The notes beneath the pieces were generated by a model. That model worked only from the letters and a program-made list of their open reading frames with translations, did not search any database and was not told the origin of the DNA. A program made the translations under genes and the position numbers. Shown piece after piece: positions 1 to 6,006 of a stretch of DNA of 6,949 bases; position 1 is the first letter of the stretch, and each line of letters begins with the position of its first letter. This DNA comes from an uncultured Lachnospiraceae bacterium (GTDB taxonomy: Bacteria; Bacillota; Clostridia; Lachnospirales; Lachnospiraceae): NCBI GenBank assembly GCA_910577115.1, contig CAJTMC010000090.1, positions 1-6,949 on the forward strand, written 5' to 3'.

Positions 1-404
1 TATGACAGGCTGAAAAGTACAAGAAAACTGGCGTATGTATTTGCCTTGTTCCTGTCCCTGGTTAGCTGTATCATCATGTATCTGACAAAGGGAAGCCTCG
101 GCGCATTATTCGGGGCATCGAATGTCGTAAATGCGGAAATTGCAAAATAATGCCTGTCTTTTTGGTTTCCGTGCCCTTTGTTGCGGTTCTCCGTATCACA
201 ACCGCAAGTTTTTACGCAACAGAAAAAAGTGTATTCTCCTATGTCCTGACTTTTATGGAACCGCTGCTTATGTTTGTGCTTATGCTTATTCTGCCGCCTT
301 TGTTCGGCGGGCAGATCATGATCTGGTGGAGCACGGTTTTTGCACGGATTCTATCGGCGGTGTCAGCAGTTCTCCTGAAGCAGTATGTGGATAAAAGGGA
401 ATAG
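1..404 (+). pseudogene. MATE-type multidrug efflux protein, C-terminal part, frameshifted (5' end outside window)
   Basis: Frame 1 is open from the left edge and stops with TAA at 148-150. Translation continues in frame 3 from 150 to the TAG at 402-404. The first piece has a membrane segment (LAYVFALFLSLVSCIIMYL) and ends ...NAEIAK. The second has two hydrophobic stretches (around SYVLTFMEPLLMFVLMLI and IWWSTVFARILSAVSAVLL) and a short basic tail, KQYVDKRE. Order and composition fit the last helices of a MATE drug/cation antiporter, which exports compounds across the membrane using an ion gradient. Restoring one A in the AAAA run at 144-147 would give an unbroken ...EIAKIMPVFLV..., so I read this as one gene broken by a one-base deletion rather than two genes. 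The TAATG overlap could allow some re-initiation at 150, but no good ribosome binding site precedes it. A sequencing error is also possible. The family call rests on recognition of the C-terminus only. Confidence 0.6.
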
Positions 405-407
405 CAA

Positions 408-674
408 TCATCTGTTTTTCTCAATATCCTGCCAATTAGCGTTGCGCAGGATTTCTGCATTTTCGCCTGTAAGTGCTTTACCGGCTTCTTCATCTCTCTG
501 TAACTGGTACAGCATCCACGCCGTCATATAGCCGTCAGTTTTCATCTGCATTTCCCCATGCTCTGCTCCTGCAACCCTCGCACGGAGTTTAAATACATAG
601 TCCGGCATTACATCATAATTCTCAATCAGTGATGAAAGCGGTACAGGACACAATACCCACTCTGTCTGTTTCAT
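408..674 (-). pseudogene. Chimeric remnant: KTR-protein N-terminus joined to alpha/beta-hydrolase C-terminus (88 aa)
   Basis: The ORF is intact, but its two ends look like different proteins. Residues 1-11 (MKQTEWVLCPV) match the start of the small cysteine-rich KTR-domain proteins common in Clostridia conjugative elements. Those continue with a Cys and a zinc-ribbon-like body, which is missing here. From residue 12 (PLSSLIENYD...) the protein resembles the C-terminal ~77 residues of a bacterial alpha/beta hydrolase: EHGEM (residues 38-42, with a likely catalytic His39), DGYMTAW, then DEEAGKA and a WQD ending. The nucleophile and most of the hydrolase fold are absent, so no enzyme activity is expected. 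I chose ATG at 674 because AAAGG lies seven bases before it; an in-frame TTG at 680 would add two residues. It starts 27 nt after the permease stop, with no terminator seen between, so it may be the last cistron of the transporter mRNA. Its stop lies 3 bp from the stop of the converging MATE remnant. Family matches are from memory. Confidence 0.5.
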
Positions 675-701
675 AATCAAACCTTTCCGAAACTTTATCT
701 G

Positions 702-2909
702 CTAAGTCAATGTATCGTTCCGCAATGTTTCATTCAAGTCACACTGCAAAAGACGCTTTCCGCCAATATAATATGCAAGCGCAACAAACAATACTATCGC
801 AGCCGCAAATATCAAAACAGGCAGAATCGGGGCTTCCGCCCAGAATACCATCGGGTCTAAATAGCTTGCTGTTACGGCGAACTGCACAAACAGTACGGTA
901 AGCGGTAATGTAATCAAAAGTGGTTTCCCTGCTATCACAAACGCCTCGATACAGAATATTTTCCGCATTTCCAGTGGTGTCAAGCCAATGGACATATATT
1001 GGGCGAATTCCCGCTTCCTTTGACGCAGAAACCCTAACGTATTTGAAAAGACATTCGCAATTCCAATCATGGCAAGCAATACACAAAAAGCTCCAAAAAT
1101 CATTACCATGCCTTGGATTAAACTGTCATTAGACAATCTTTCCTGTACTCGGTTTTCGCTTTCAATTTCATACTGCTCCGATACAAGCCGCACGATTTCC
1201 TGTTCCAGAGCGTTTAAATCCGTAAGATTTGCAGCTCCGTTTGTAAGAATACGGATATAACTGTCGGTTTCCGCTTCACATACCTCTCCCAAAGTTTTAT
1301 TCCACATGGTAAGCGGGATAAAATGTACAAGGGCATAATTATTATATTCTTCCCTCAGTGCAGGGGATTTCTGTGTATACGATAAAACAGGGATTTCTAC
1401 GGTTTCATCATTTTTATAAAGTATTGTTTTTTGGTTATCCTCCCTTACAAATGGAACATATTCTTTATAGCGGAAATTGCTGTTTATGCTATCCCAAATC
1501 TGATTTAATACGATTGCGCCATCAAGACTTGGCGTAATCCCAATCTGTGAACAGAAGTTTAAAAAGCTTGTGTCATCCAAAATAATAATCGGTGCAGATA
1601 CTTGAAACTGCCCATTTTCATTCGGCGTTCCCGAAACTGATTCAAGCCCGCCAAGTGATGACAGTTCATCGCTCTGTAATCCCTCTGGCAGAAATGTCAA
1701 AGCTTTGGCCTTTTGATATACCGTGGTATCTTGTACCCCCGAAATATCCTGCAATTCATCTGTCAAGCCAAAATCCCATATTTCCGTGTCCTTTAAGGTT
1801 ATCATAATATCCCACACATCCTGATACCGTTCAAAATAAGTATATCTGGTACTGATAGTTGCAAGGGTAGTAAAGCAAAGCATGATAGAAAAGCCGAGAA
1901 AGGACAGCAATAATGAAATGAAAGATATCCGTAAATGTTTCTTTCGGGCTTTTAATGCGTTTCCTGCAAGTTCCCCTTTCATGCCAAAAATACAAGCTAA
2001 AAACCGAGAATGTTTCTTTTTCTTTAACAACAAACCGCTTGTATTTCTGATTGCTTCAAGCGGCGTCATCCTGCTCAGTTTTCTTGCGGGAATCCACGCA
2101 GAAAAAATTACGGTTAAGAACGAAATGAAAACCGTAACCGCAAATATAGACGGATGATACTGAAAAACAGCTTCGTGGCGTCCAGATACATCCGCAGCAA
2201 AAAAATCAATTGCTTTTATAACCCCATAGCTTATTAAAACCCCGGACATACTGCCAAGCAGCATTGGCAATATACTTAAAACCATCGCTTCCTGCAATAA
2301 ACAGGTTCTAATCTGCCTTGGTGTAGCCCCTATACTAGAAAATATACCAAATTGATGGATTCTGGCATTCATGGATAATTCAAAAGAGCCTCGGATAATT
2401 AAGATTAACGATACTGCCACAATAATCAGTATCACCGCATACAGTGCCAAAAGCATTGGCGGCGCCTCATCCTCTGGGTCGTGTAAAAAAAAGCGGGACA
2501 GGAGCAATGAGTTGTATTGTATGGAATCTTCATTCAGCCCAAGCCGTGCCGCAATGAATGACATATCACGATAAATAGTTCTGGCATTCTTCAAATAAAC
2601 ATCCACCACTATTTTTTCTTTTTGGGATAATTTCTCGTTAATGACTGCTTTTTCTACATTCGCAAATTGACATACAAAAAATAATAAATTATCTTCTGAT
2701 AAATCATCGGAACATAATGCTTCACAAACAATGCGTCCCTGCCAGTCGCCCTCCTCTAATATGATTTGTTCCACTTCATACACCCAAAAATTGTAAGCTA
2801 TGCTGCATAACAGCGACAAAAACATGGTAGCAGCAAAAGCAGCCGCCATAATTGATATACTGGATGCACGGTTATTTATAATATAGCTTTTGGAGTAGTC
2901 CTTCCACAT
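702..2909 (-). CDS. ABC transporter permease with two FtsX modules (735 aa)
   Basis: This is the membrane subunit paired with the ATPase just upstream. About eight membrane helices are visible, near residues 18-41, 150-173, 208-235, 253-273, 327-350, 597-622, 652-680 and 690-715. They form two FtsX/MacB-like modules, each with the family's cytoplasmic coupling motif after a helix: FGIFSSIGATPRQI (188-200) and FAQYMSIGLTPLEM (635-648). Two external domains are predicted: ~108 residues between helices 1 and 2, and ~245 residues between helices 5 and 6. Permeases of this class move peptides, lipids or lipoproteins, or pull antibiotics off their targets (BceB, MacB); the substrate here cannot be read from sequence. 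BceB proteins usually have ten helices, so this 8-helix layout is not a textbook BceB. An upstream in-frame GTG at 2918 overlaps the GGAGG (2918-2922). ATG at 2909 sits eight bases after that motif, so I prefer it. The gene then begins 5 nt after the ATPase stop. Confidence 0.93.
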   Translation of the reverse strand: MWKDYSKSYIINNRASSISIMAAAFAATMFLSLLCSIAYNFWVYEVEQIILEEGDWQGRIVCEALCSDDLSEDNLLFFVCQFANVEKAVINEKLSQKEKIVVDVYLKNARTIYRDMSFIAARLGLNEDSIQYNSLLLSRFFLHDPEDEAPPMLLALYAVILIIVAVSLILIIRGSFELSMNARIHQFGIFSSIGATPRQIRTCLLQEAMVLSILPMLLGSMSGVLISYGVIKAIDFFAADVSGRHEAVFQYHPSIFAVTVFISFLTVIFSAWIPARKLSRMTPLEAIRNTSGLLLKKKKHSRFLACIFGMKGELAGNALKARKKHLRISFISLLLSFLGFSIMLCFTTLATISTRYTYFERYQDVWDIMITLKDTEIWDFGLTDELQDISGVQDTTVYQKAKALTFLPEGLQSDELSSLGGLESVSGTPNENGQFQVSAPIIILDDTSFLNFCSQIGITPSLDGAIVLNQIWDSINSNFRYKEYVPFVREDNQKTILYKNDETVEIPVLSYTQKSPALREEYNNYALVHFIPLTMWNKTLGEVCEAETDSYIRILTNGAANLTDLNALEQEIVRLVSEQYEIESENRVQERLSNDSLIQGMVMIFGAFCVLLAMIGIANVFSNTLGFLRQRKREFAQYMSIGLTPLEMRKIFCIEAFVIAGKPLLITLPLTVLFVQFAVTASYLDPMVFWAEAPILPVLIFAAAIVLFVALAYYIGGKRLLQCDLNETLRNDTLT

Positions 2910-2914
2910 GTTGC

Positions 2915-3595
2915 TCACCTCCGCTTCTGGTCGCTGACAATTTGTCCGTCTTCGATGGTTACAATTCGGTCAGCTTCCAATGCAATTTTTTCATCATGGG
3001 TAATAAGGAGTATTGTCTGTTTTAAATTTCGGTTTGACAGTTTTAAGAGGTCAATAATTTCCTTTGAATTTCTTTGGTCAAGGTTTCCTGTCGGTTCATC
3101 AGCAAAAAGGATGGCAGGGCGGTAAATCAAAGACCTTGCGATTGCAACCCGCTGCTGCTGTCCTCCGGATAGCTGGCTCGGCAGGCTTTCCAGTTTGTCC
3201 TCTATCCCCAATGTCTTCACAATCATTTTAAAGTAATCCAAATCTGGCTTTCTTTTGTCAAGCAGCATAGGCATAAGGATGTTTTTTTCTGCTGTAAGAG
3301 TGGGAATCAGATTGTAAAACTGGTAAACCAATCCAACTTTTCTCCTTCTGAAGATAGCGGCATCCGTAGCATTTAGTCCGCTAAGGTCAACACCGTCAAT
3401 TGTTACAGTGCCTTTTGTCGGTTTGTCCACGCTGCCCAAAATATGCAGGAGCGTGGATTTCCCAGAACCGGATGCCCCAATAATTGCGACAAAATCACCT
3501 TTTTCAATAGATAGGCTGATTCCATTTAAAGCAGTAACTTGATTACCGCCTTTTCCAAATACTTTTTCGATACCGTTACATCTTAGTATTTCCAT
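2915..3595 (-). CDS. ABC transporter ATPase (226 aa), MacB/LolD/BceA type
   Basis: This is the nucleotide-binding subunit that powers the FtsX-type permease encoded directly downstream. All ATPase motifs are present and in order: Walker A GASGSGKST (40-48), Q-loop Gln92 (LVYQFYN), signature LSGGQQQR (142-149), Walker B ILFADEP (162-168) with catalytic Glu167, D-loop NLD (171-173) and the switch His200 (LITHDE). The length and the QQR form of the signature are typical of the MacB/LolD/BceA branch, whose partners are FtsX-type permeases. ATG at 3595 is preceded by AGGAGG (3606-3611) at ten bases. It is the first gene of the transporter transcription unit, with its own promoter near 3700, and is separated by 178 nt from the kinase gene. 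No missing residues or frame problems are seen. The exact transported compound is unknown. Confidence 0.96.
   Translation of the reverse strand: MEILRCNGIEKVFGKGGNQVTALNGISLSIEKGDFVAIIGASGSGKSTLLHILGSVDKPTKGTVTIDGVDLSGLNATDAAIFRRRKVGLVYQFYNLIPTLTAEKNILMPMLLDKRKPDLDYFKMIVKTLGIEDKLESLPSQLSGGQQQRVAIARSLIYRPAILFADEPTGNLDQRNSKEIIDLLKLSNRNLKQTILLITHDEKIALEADRIVTIEDGQIVSDQKRR
2918..2922 (-). promoter_or_regulatory. Ribosome binding site deciding the permease start
   Basis: GGAGG on the minus strand. The in-frame GTG (2918-2916) uses its last G and so cannot be served by it. The ATG at 2909 is eight bases away, normal spacing. This places the true start three codons inside the longest ORF. Confidence 0.75.
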
Positions 3596-3605
3596 GTTGT
3601 CAAAT

Positions 3606-3611
3606 CCTCCT
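3606..3611 (-). promoter_or_regulatory. Ribosome binding site of the ABC ATPase gene
   Basis: AGGAGG on the minus strand, ten bases (counting from GGAGG) before the ATG at 3595. It supports that start. Confidence 0.8.
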
Positions 3612-3633
3612 GTTTGTTTTTTCTATTGCACTC

Positions 3634-3688
3634 GCAGCAGAGCTGCTTGTTAGCTTACGAAGTTCACCCTTGCAAGCAGGCGAACTTC
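3634..3688 (-). promoter_or_regulatory. Structured 5' leader of the transporter mRNA (two hairpins, possible pseudoknot)
   Basis: Hairpin 1 pairs GAAGTTCGCC (3688-3679) with GGTGAACTTC (3668-3659): ten pairs including one G-U, around a 10-nt loop (3678-3669). Hairpin 2 pairs GCAGC with GCTGC (3646-3634) around TCT. The segment CTGCTTG (3679-3673), which is the hairpin 1 loop plus one stem base, is perfectly complementary to CAAGCAG (3649-3643), which overlaps hairpin 2. Loop pairing and hairpin 2 therefore compete. No U tract follows either hairpin, so neither is an intrinsic terminator. Hairpin 1 would begin only a few bases from the predicted mRNA 5' end (~3693). It may stabilise the mRNA or be a regulatory fold; no known riboswitch class is recognised. 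Confidence 0.4.
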
Positions 3689-3699
3689 TTGTATGCTAT

Positions 3700-3708
3700 A
3701 TTATAACA
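3700..3708 (-). promoter_or_regulatory. Extended -10 promoter of the ABC transporter operon
   Basis: TGTTATAAT on the minus strand is a perfect extended -10 element (TGnTATAAT). At 16-18 bases upstream there is no TTGACA-like box; the bases there (around 3722-3728) belong to the direct repeat region. This pattern is typical of promoters that need an activator. Predicted transcription start is about 3693, giving a leader of roughly 98 nt before the ATPase ATG. Confidence 0.65.
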
Positions 3709-3714
3709 AATGAA

Positions 3715-3731
3715 AGTGACATCTCAGTGAC
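3715..3731 (-). promoter_or_regulatory. Direct repeat GTCACT-N5-GTCACT, probable response regulator site
   Basis: GTCACT occurs at 3731-3726 and again at 3720-3715 on the minus strand, identical and separated by five bases, an 11-bp period. OmpR-family regulators typically bind as dimers to direct repeats of this size on one face of the helix. The repeat covers the place where the -35 box should be, nine bases upstream of the TG of the -10 hexamer's edge at 3705. Binding by the response regulator encoded at 5024-5695 is inferred from position and architecture, not shown. Confidence 0.55.
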
Positions 3732-3773
3732 TGCGCTTGAGGCTTCTCATATTTCATGTGCTTTGCACTATTT

Positions 3774-5027
3774 TCAAGAGGTATAAAAACGAACCTCAAA
3801 ACAAGCCCCTCTATTCGGAAGATTAAATGCACGGATGATTCCGTTCTGCATTTCAATGATTGCTTTTGAAAGGGAAAGTCCTATTCCGATTCCAGTATCT
3901 TTTGTTTTTTCCCCACGATAGAACCGCTCAAACAAATGCGGCAAGTCCTCTTTTGTAAATCCCTCCCCCTCGTCCCATATCCGTATCTGCACATAAAGAG
4001 GATTTTTTTCATAGGAACAATGAACAGCAGTGCCTGTTCCTGCTGCTTCCATACAGTTTTTCATCAAATTCATGACCGCTTCCATCGTCCAGTTTAAATC
4101 CACATTGATATTCATCTCACCCATTTCCGGAATATCAATCAGGACGCCATTCTGCATGAACAATTCATATAAATTATCCGATGCCAGAGAAAGAATTGTA
4201 AAAACATCTGTTGGTTTCCTGTCAAATGCAAGCGTTCCCGCATCAATGCGGGACAATAACAATAACGCTTCTTCTAAATGCGTGAGCCTGTTTATCTGCC
4301 GCTCTATATCCTTGATATTGGCGTACATTTTACAAGCCATAGAGGTATGCCCTTGTGGCGTTTCTGCGGTATGAAAATCACCCAAATGTTCTTTCGCCAT
4401 TTGGACAGTTAAGGAAATAGACGTAATCGGTGTTTTAAGCTGATGGGCAATATTGGAAAGATTTTCTGCAAAATTGTTTCGTGCTGTTAGAGCTTTTTCC
4501 CTCGTCTGGTAAAGTTCCGTTACCGTTTTATATATTTCATCTTGTAGTTTTGAAAATTCATCATCTGAAGATTCAAAAACCAATCCCTGAACGCCTGTAT
4601 TTATTTTTTCCAAATATTCCGTCAATGCCTGGATGCGGGCATCCGATTTCTTATGCCAATACCAGAAAGAGAAGAGGAACAGTATACCGCCTGCCAAAAA
4701 AACTAAAACGGCAATCCAAAGGACTGTCGTATCCGTAATCCCTAAATTTGATGGATAATAACCAAAGTTTGATATTACATGATTATCAAACTTGTTTGAT
4801 AATATATTTTTGTCTGTCATATAAAAATCCTGTGTTTTCAATACTTCCAAAGCAGCCTGTCGGGAATCCGGATGATTTTCAATCATGCTGTCACAAAATC
4901 CTCCCAATATACGAAAACACACATGACGATAGTAAAGAGTAAGAAAGTATGTGGTCATTGCCGCTACAATCAGACTGACTGACAACACGAACAGAACCGT
5001 TAATTTTATATTTGATTTTTTGCTCAT
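3774..5027 (-). CDS. Sensor histidine kinase (417 aa)
   Basis: Membrane-bound sensor that autophosphorylates and passes phosphate to the response regulator encoded just upstream. The layout is helix 1 (about 8-32), an external loop of about 68 residues, helix 2 (about 101-123), a linker, then the dimerisation domain with the phosphate-accepting His195 in AHQLKTP (194-200). The ATPase domain has the N-box NLMKNCMEA (Asn324), G1 DEGEGF (352-357), F-box LFERFYRG (365-372) and G2 GIGIGLS (379-385). All catalytic elements are present. The external loop is large enough for a small ligand-binding surface, unlike the nearly loopless BceS kinases, so direct ligand sensing is possible. ATG at 5027 overlaps the regulator stop by four bases (ATGA), with GGAGG at 5035-5039 seven bases upstream, so translation is coupled. 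The signal is unknown; the neighbouring transporter suggests an envelope-active compound. Confidence 0.96.
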   Translation of the reverse strand: MSKKSNIKLTVLFVLSVSLIVAAMTTYFLTLYYRHVCFRILGGFCDSMIENHPDSRQAALEVLKTQDFYMTDKNILSNKFDNHVISNFGYYPSNLGITDTTVLWIAVLVFLAGGILFLFSFWYWHKKSDARIQALTEYLEKINTGVQGLVFESSDDEFSKLQDEIYKTVTELYQTREKALTARNNFAENLSNIAHQLKTPITSISLTVQMAKEHLGDFHTAETPQGHTSMACKMYANIKDIERQINRLTHLEEALLLLSRIDAGTLAFDRKPTDVFTILSLASDNLYELFMQNGVLIDIPEMGEMNINVDLNWTMEAVMNLMKNCMEAAGTGTAVHCSYEKNPLYVQIRIWDEGEGFTKEDLPHLFERFYRGEKTKDTGIGIGLSLSKAIIEMQNGIIRAFNLPNRGACFEVRFYTS

Positions 5028-5695
5028 ATCTCATCCTCCATACGGTAGCCAAAGCTCCGTATTGTTTTTATGCAGGACGGATGATGGAGTTTTTCTCTAA
5101 GCCGTTTCATTGTCACGGTCAACGTATTGTCATTGACATAATTCCCGTTATTGTCCCAGATTTGAGTCAGCAGCCGTTCTCTCGTGACGGTTTTCCCCTT
5201 ATTTTCCATTAAAAACTGCAAAAGCTGGTATTCTGCTTGGCTGACAGTAATTTCTTCTTCTCCACAAAATACTGCCGTTTTGTTTTTGTCAATGGAAACA
5301 GAACCGCAGGAAAGATACTGGCTCTGCACATTTCCTGCCCTGCGCAGCAGTGCATGGATGCGGGAATACAGAACTTCCAGTTCAAAAGGTTTTGTCACAT
5401 AATCATCTGCCCCATATTCAAAACCAGAAATAATATCACAAGTGTCATCTCGGACAGTCAGAAAAATGACTGGCAGTTCTTTCCATCTTGAGCGTATCCA
5501 TCTGCAAAAGCTGTTTCCCTCGCCGTCCGGCATATTCCAGTCAATCAGCGCAAGACTTGGAATATGGTATTCCAATGCTTTCTTTCCACTTTCCAATGTT
5601 CCAAATATAAATACGGTATACCCTTTTTTGCTTAGATATTCTTTTACAGCCGTTGCAATATTTTTATCATCTTCAATATAATAGATTTCTATCAT
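5024..5695 (-). CDS. OmpR/PhoB-family response regulator (223 aa)
   Basis: DNA-binding partner of the kinase. The receiver domain (about 1-118) has the acidic pocket EDD (8-10), the phosphate-accepting Asp52 in LIDWNMPDG, switch Thr80 (FLT) and Lys102 (TKPFE). The C-terminal winged-helix domain (about 128-223) ends in the typical IRSFGYRME. Length is normal for the family. The reading frame extends 23 codons further upstream to 5764, but that extension lies inside the overlapping helix-turn-helix gene. ATG at 5695 has AAGGAG (5704-5709) eight bases before it and begins exactly at the conserved first strand, so I use it. It overlaps the upstream gene stop and the kinase start by ATGA on each side. 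Its likely target is the direct repeat at 3715-3731, and it may also act on its own promoter. Confidence 0.96.
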   Translation of the reverse strand: MIEIYYIEDDKNIATAVKEYLSKKGYTVFIFGTLESGKKALEYHIPSLALIDWNMPDGEGNSFCRWIRSRWKELPVIFLTVRDDTCDIISGFEYGADDYVTKPFELEVLYSRIHALLRRAGNVQSQYLSCGSVSIDKNKTAVFCGEEEITVSQAEYQLLQFLMENKGKTVTRERLLTQIWDNNGNYVNDNTLTVTMKRLREKLHHPSCIKTIRSFGYRMEDEI

Positions 5696-5880
5696 TTTCC
5701 CATCTCCTTGTAATTTTTCCGACGCATATCCGCTGGCTTTTCTGTGTCCCGTGGGATAAGCCATACACGGGTTAGGTGGATAACGCCCTCAATGCGGTTT
5801 GCCTTGCATAATTTCTGAACTTGCCGTTCGGATATCCCCCATAATTTTGCGGTTTCCTGCACTGTCATGTAATCGAACAT
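5692..5880 (-). CDS. Small excisionase/MerR-like helix-turn-helix protein (62 aa)
   Basis: First gene of the regulatory operon. The protein is almost entirely one DNA-binding unit: MTVQETAKLWGISERQVQKL (5-24) is the helix-turn-helix, and the following GVIHLTRVWLIPRDTEKP (33-50) fits the beta-wing of the HTH_17/excisionase-MerR type. A basic tail follows (MRRKNYKEMGK). No sensor or enzyme domain is present. Similar small proteins occur in Clostridia mobile elements and genomes, where they act as recombination directionality factors or transcription regulators. No integrase is near, so a regulatory role is more likely. ATG at 5880 has GGGAGG (5887-5892) six bases before it. Its stop overlaps the response regulator start by ATGA, so the two are probably translated together. 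It may bind its own promoter. The specific function is unknown. Confidence 0.85.
   Translation of the reverse strand: MFDYMTVQETAKLWGISERQVQKLCKANRIEGVIHLTRVWLIPRDTEKPADMRRKNYKEMGK
5704..5709 (-). promoter_or_regulatory. Ribosome binding site deciding the response regulator start
   Basis: AAGGAG on the minus strand, with eight bases between GGAG and the ATG at 5695. It favours the short start over the 23-codon longer frame and lies inside the upstream helix-turn-helix gene. Confidence 0.75.
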
Positions 5881-5898
5881 AAGATACCTCCCAAAATC

Positions 5899-5941
5899 AA
5901 CTAAATGTATTCTTTATTATAGTCGGTTAAGCGAACTAAAT
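5899..5941 (-). repeat. Two copies of ATTTAGTT flanking the -10 region
   Basis: ATTTAGTT on the minus strand at 5941-5934 and at 5906-5899, 35 bp apart. The first touches the -35 box and spacer; the second lies in the short leader before the HTH gene. AT-rich 8-mers can recur by chance, so an operator role is only a possibility. Confidence 0.3.
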
Positions 5942-5944
5942 CAA
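5916..5944 (-). promoter_or_regulatory. Promoter of the HTH-regulator-kinase operon
   Basis: On the minus strand, -35 TTGATT (5944-5939), a spacer of exactly 17 bp, then -10 TATAAT (5921-5916). The -10 is a perfect consensus and the -35 differs at two bases, so this should be a moderately strong sigma-A promoter. Predicted start near 5909 gives a leader of about 30 nt before the ATG at 5880. Confidence 0.75.
5920..5938. promoter_or_regulatory. Imperfect inverted repeat in the promoter spacer, possible operator
   Basis: On the plus strand, TAGTCG (5920-5925), a 6-bp centre GTTAAG, then CGAACTA (5932-5938): near-complementary arms with one extra base. It fills the gap between the -10 and -35 boxes, where a bound repressor would block RNA polymerase. 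The binder is unknown; the small HTH protein and the response regulator are both candidates. Confidence 0.3.
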
Positions 5945-5968
5945 GTCTATAAAAATTTACATCCACGT

Positions 5969-5998
5969 AAAAACGACAAGGTTTGCACCCTGCCGTTT
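5969..5998 (-). terminator. Intrinsic terminator after the tnpV remnant
   Basis: On the minus strand AAACGGCAGGG (5998-5988) pairs with CCTTGTCGTTT (5981-5971): eleven pairs, two of them G-U, around a 6-nt loop, followed by a run of five T (5973-5969). It begins nine bases after the tnpV stop and separates the mobile-element debris from the operon promoter downstream. Confidence 0.6.
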
Positions 5999-6006
5999 CT
6001 CGTTGC

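Noticed and set aside
131..394. 87-aa plus-strand ORF in frame 2
   Set aside because: Shadow of the MATE remnant; the hydrophobic, family-like sequence is in frame 3.
1882..2157. 91-aa plus-strand ORF inside the permease gene
   Set aside because: Antisense to a well-supported membrane protein and without its own start signals; treated as a shadow, like the other plus-strand frames opposite the five main genes.
2910..2918. GTG start of the permease with a 4-bp GTGA overlap to the ATPase stop
   Set aside because: The GTG shares a base with GGAGG, so it lacks a usable ribosome binding site; the ATG three codons later is correctly spaced. It remains a possible minor start.
3732..3773. Possible terminator after the kinase gene
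   Set aside because: Only 4-bp hairpins (GTGC-AAA-GCAC and TGAG-AAGC-CTCA) and no T run; read-through into the transporter operon is possible.
3774..5695. Assigning VanR/VanS or BceR/BceS names
   Set aside because: Domain content is generic to OmpR-type pairs, no glycopeptide resistance genes are present, and the kinase has a larger external loop than BceS.
5696..5764. N-terminal extension of 23 residues on the response regulator
   Set aside because: It overlaps the HTH gene in another frame and has no family counterpart, and the internal ATG at 5695 has a good ribosome binding site and begins at the conserved first strand.
5692..5880. Calling the HTH protein a functional excisionase
   Set aside because: No integrase gene or attachment site is visible, and it is locked in an operon with a two-component system.
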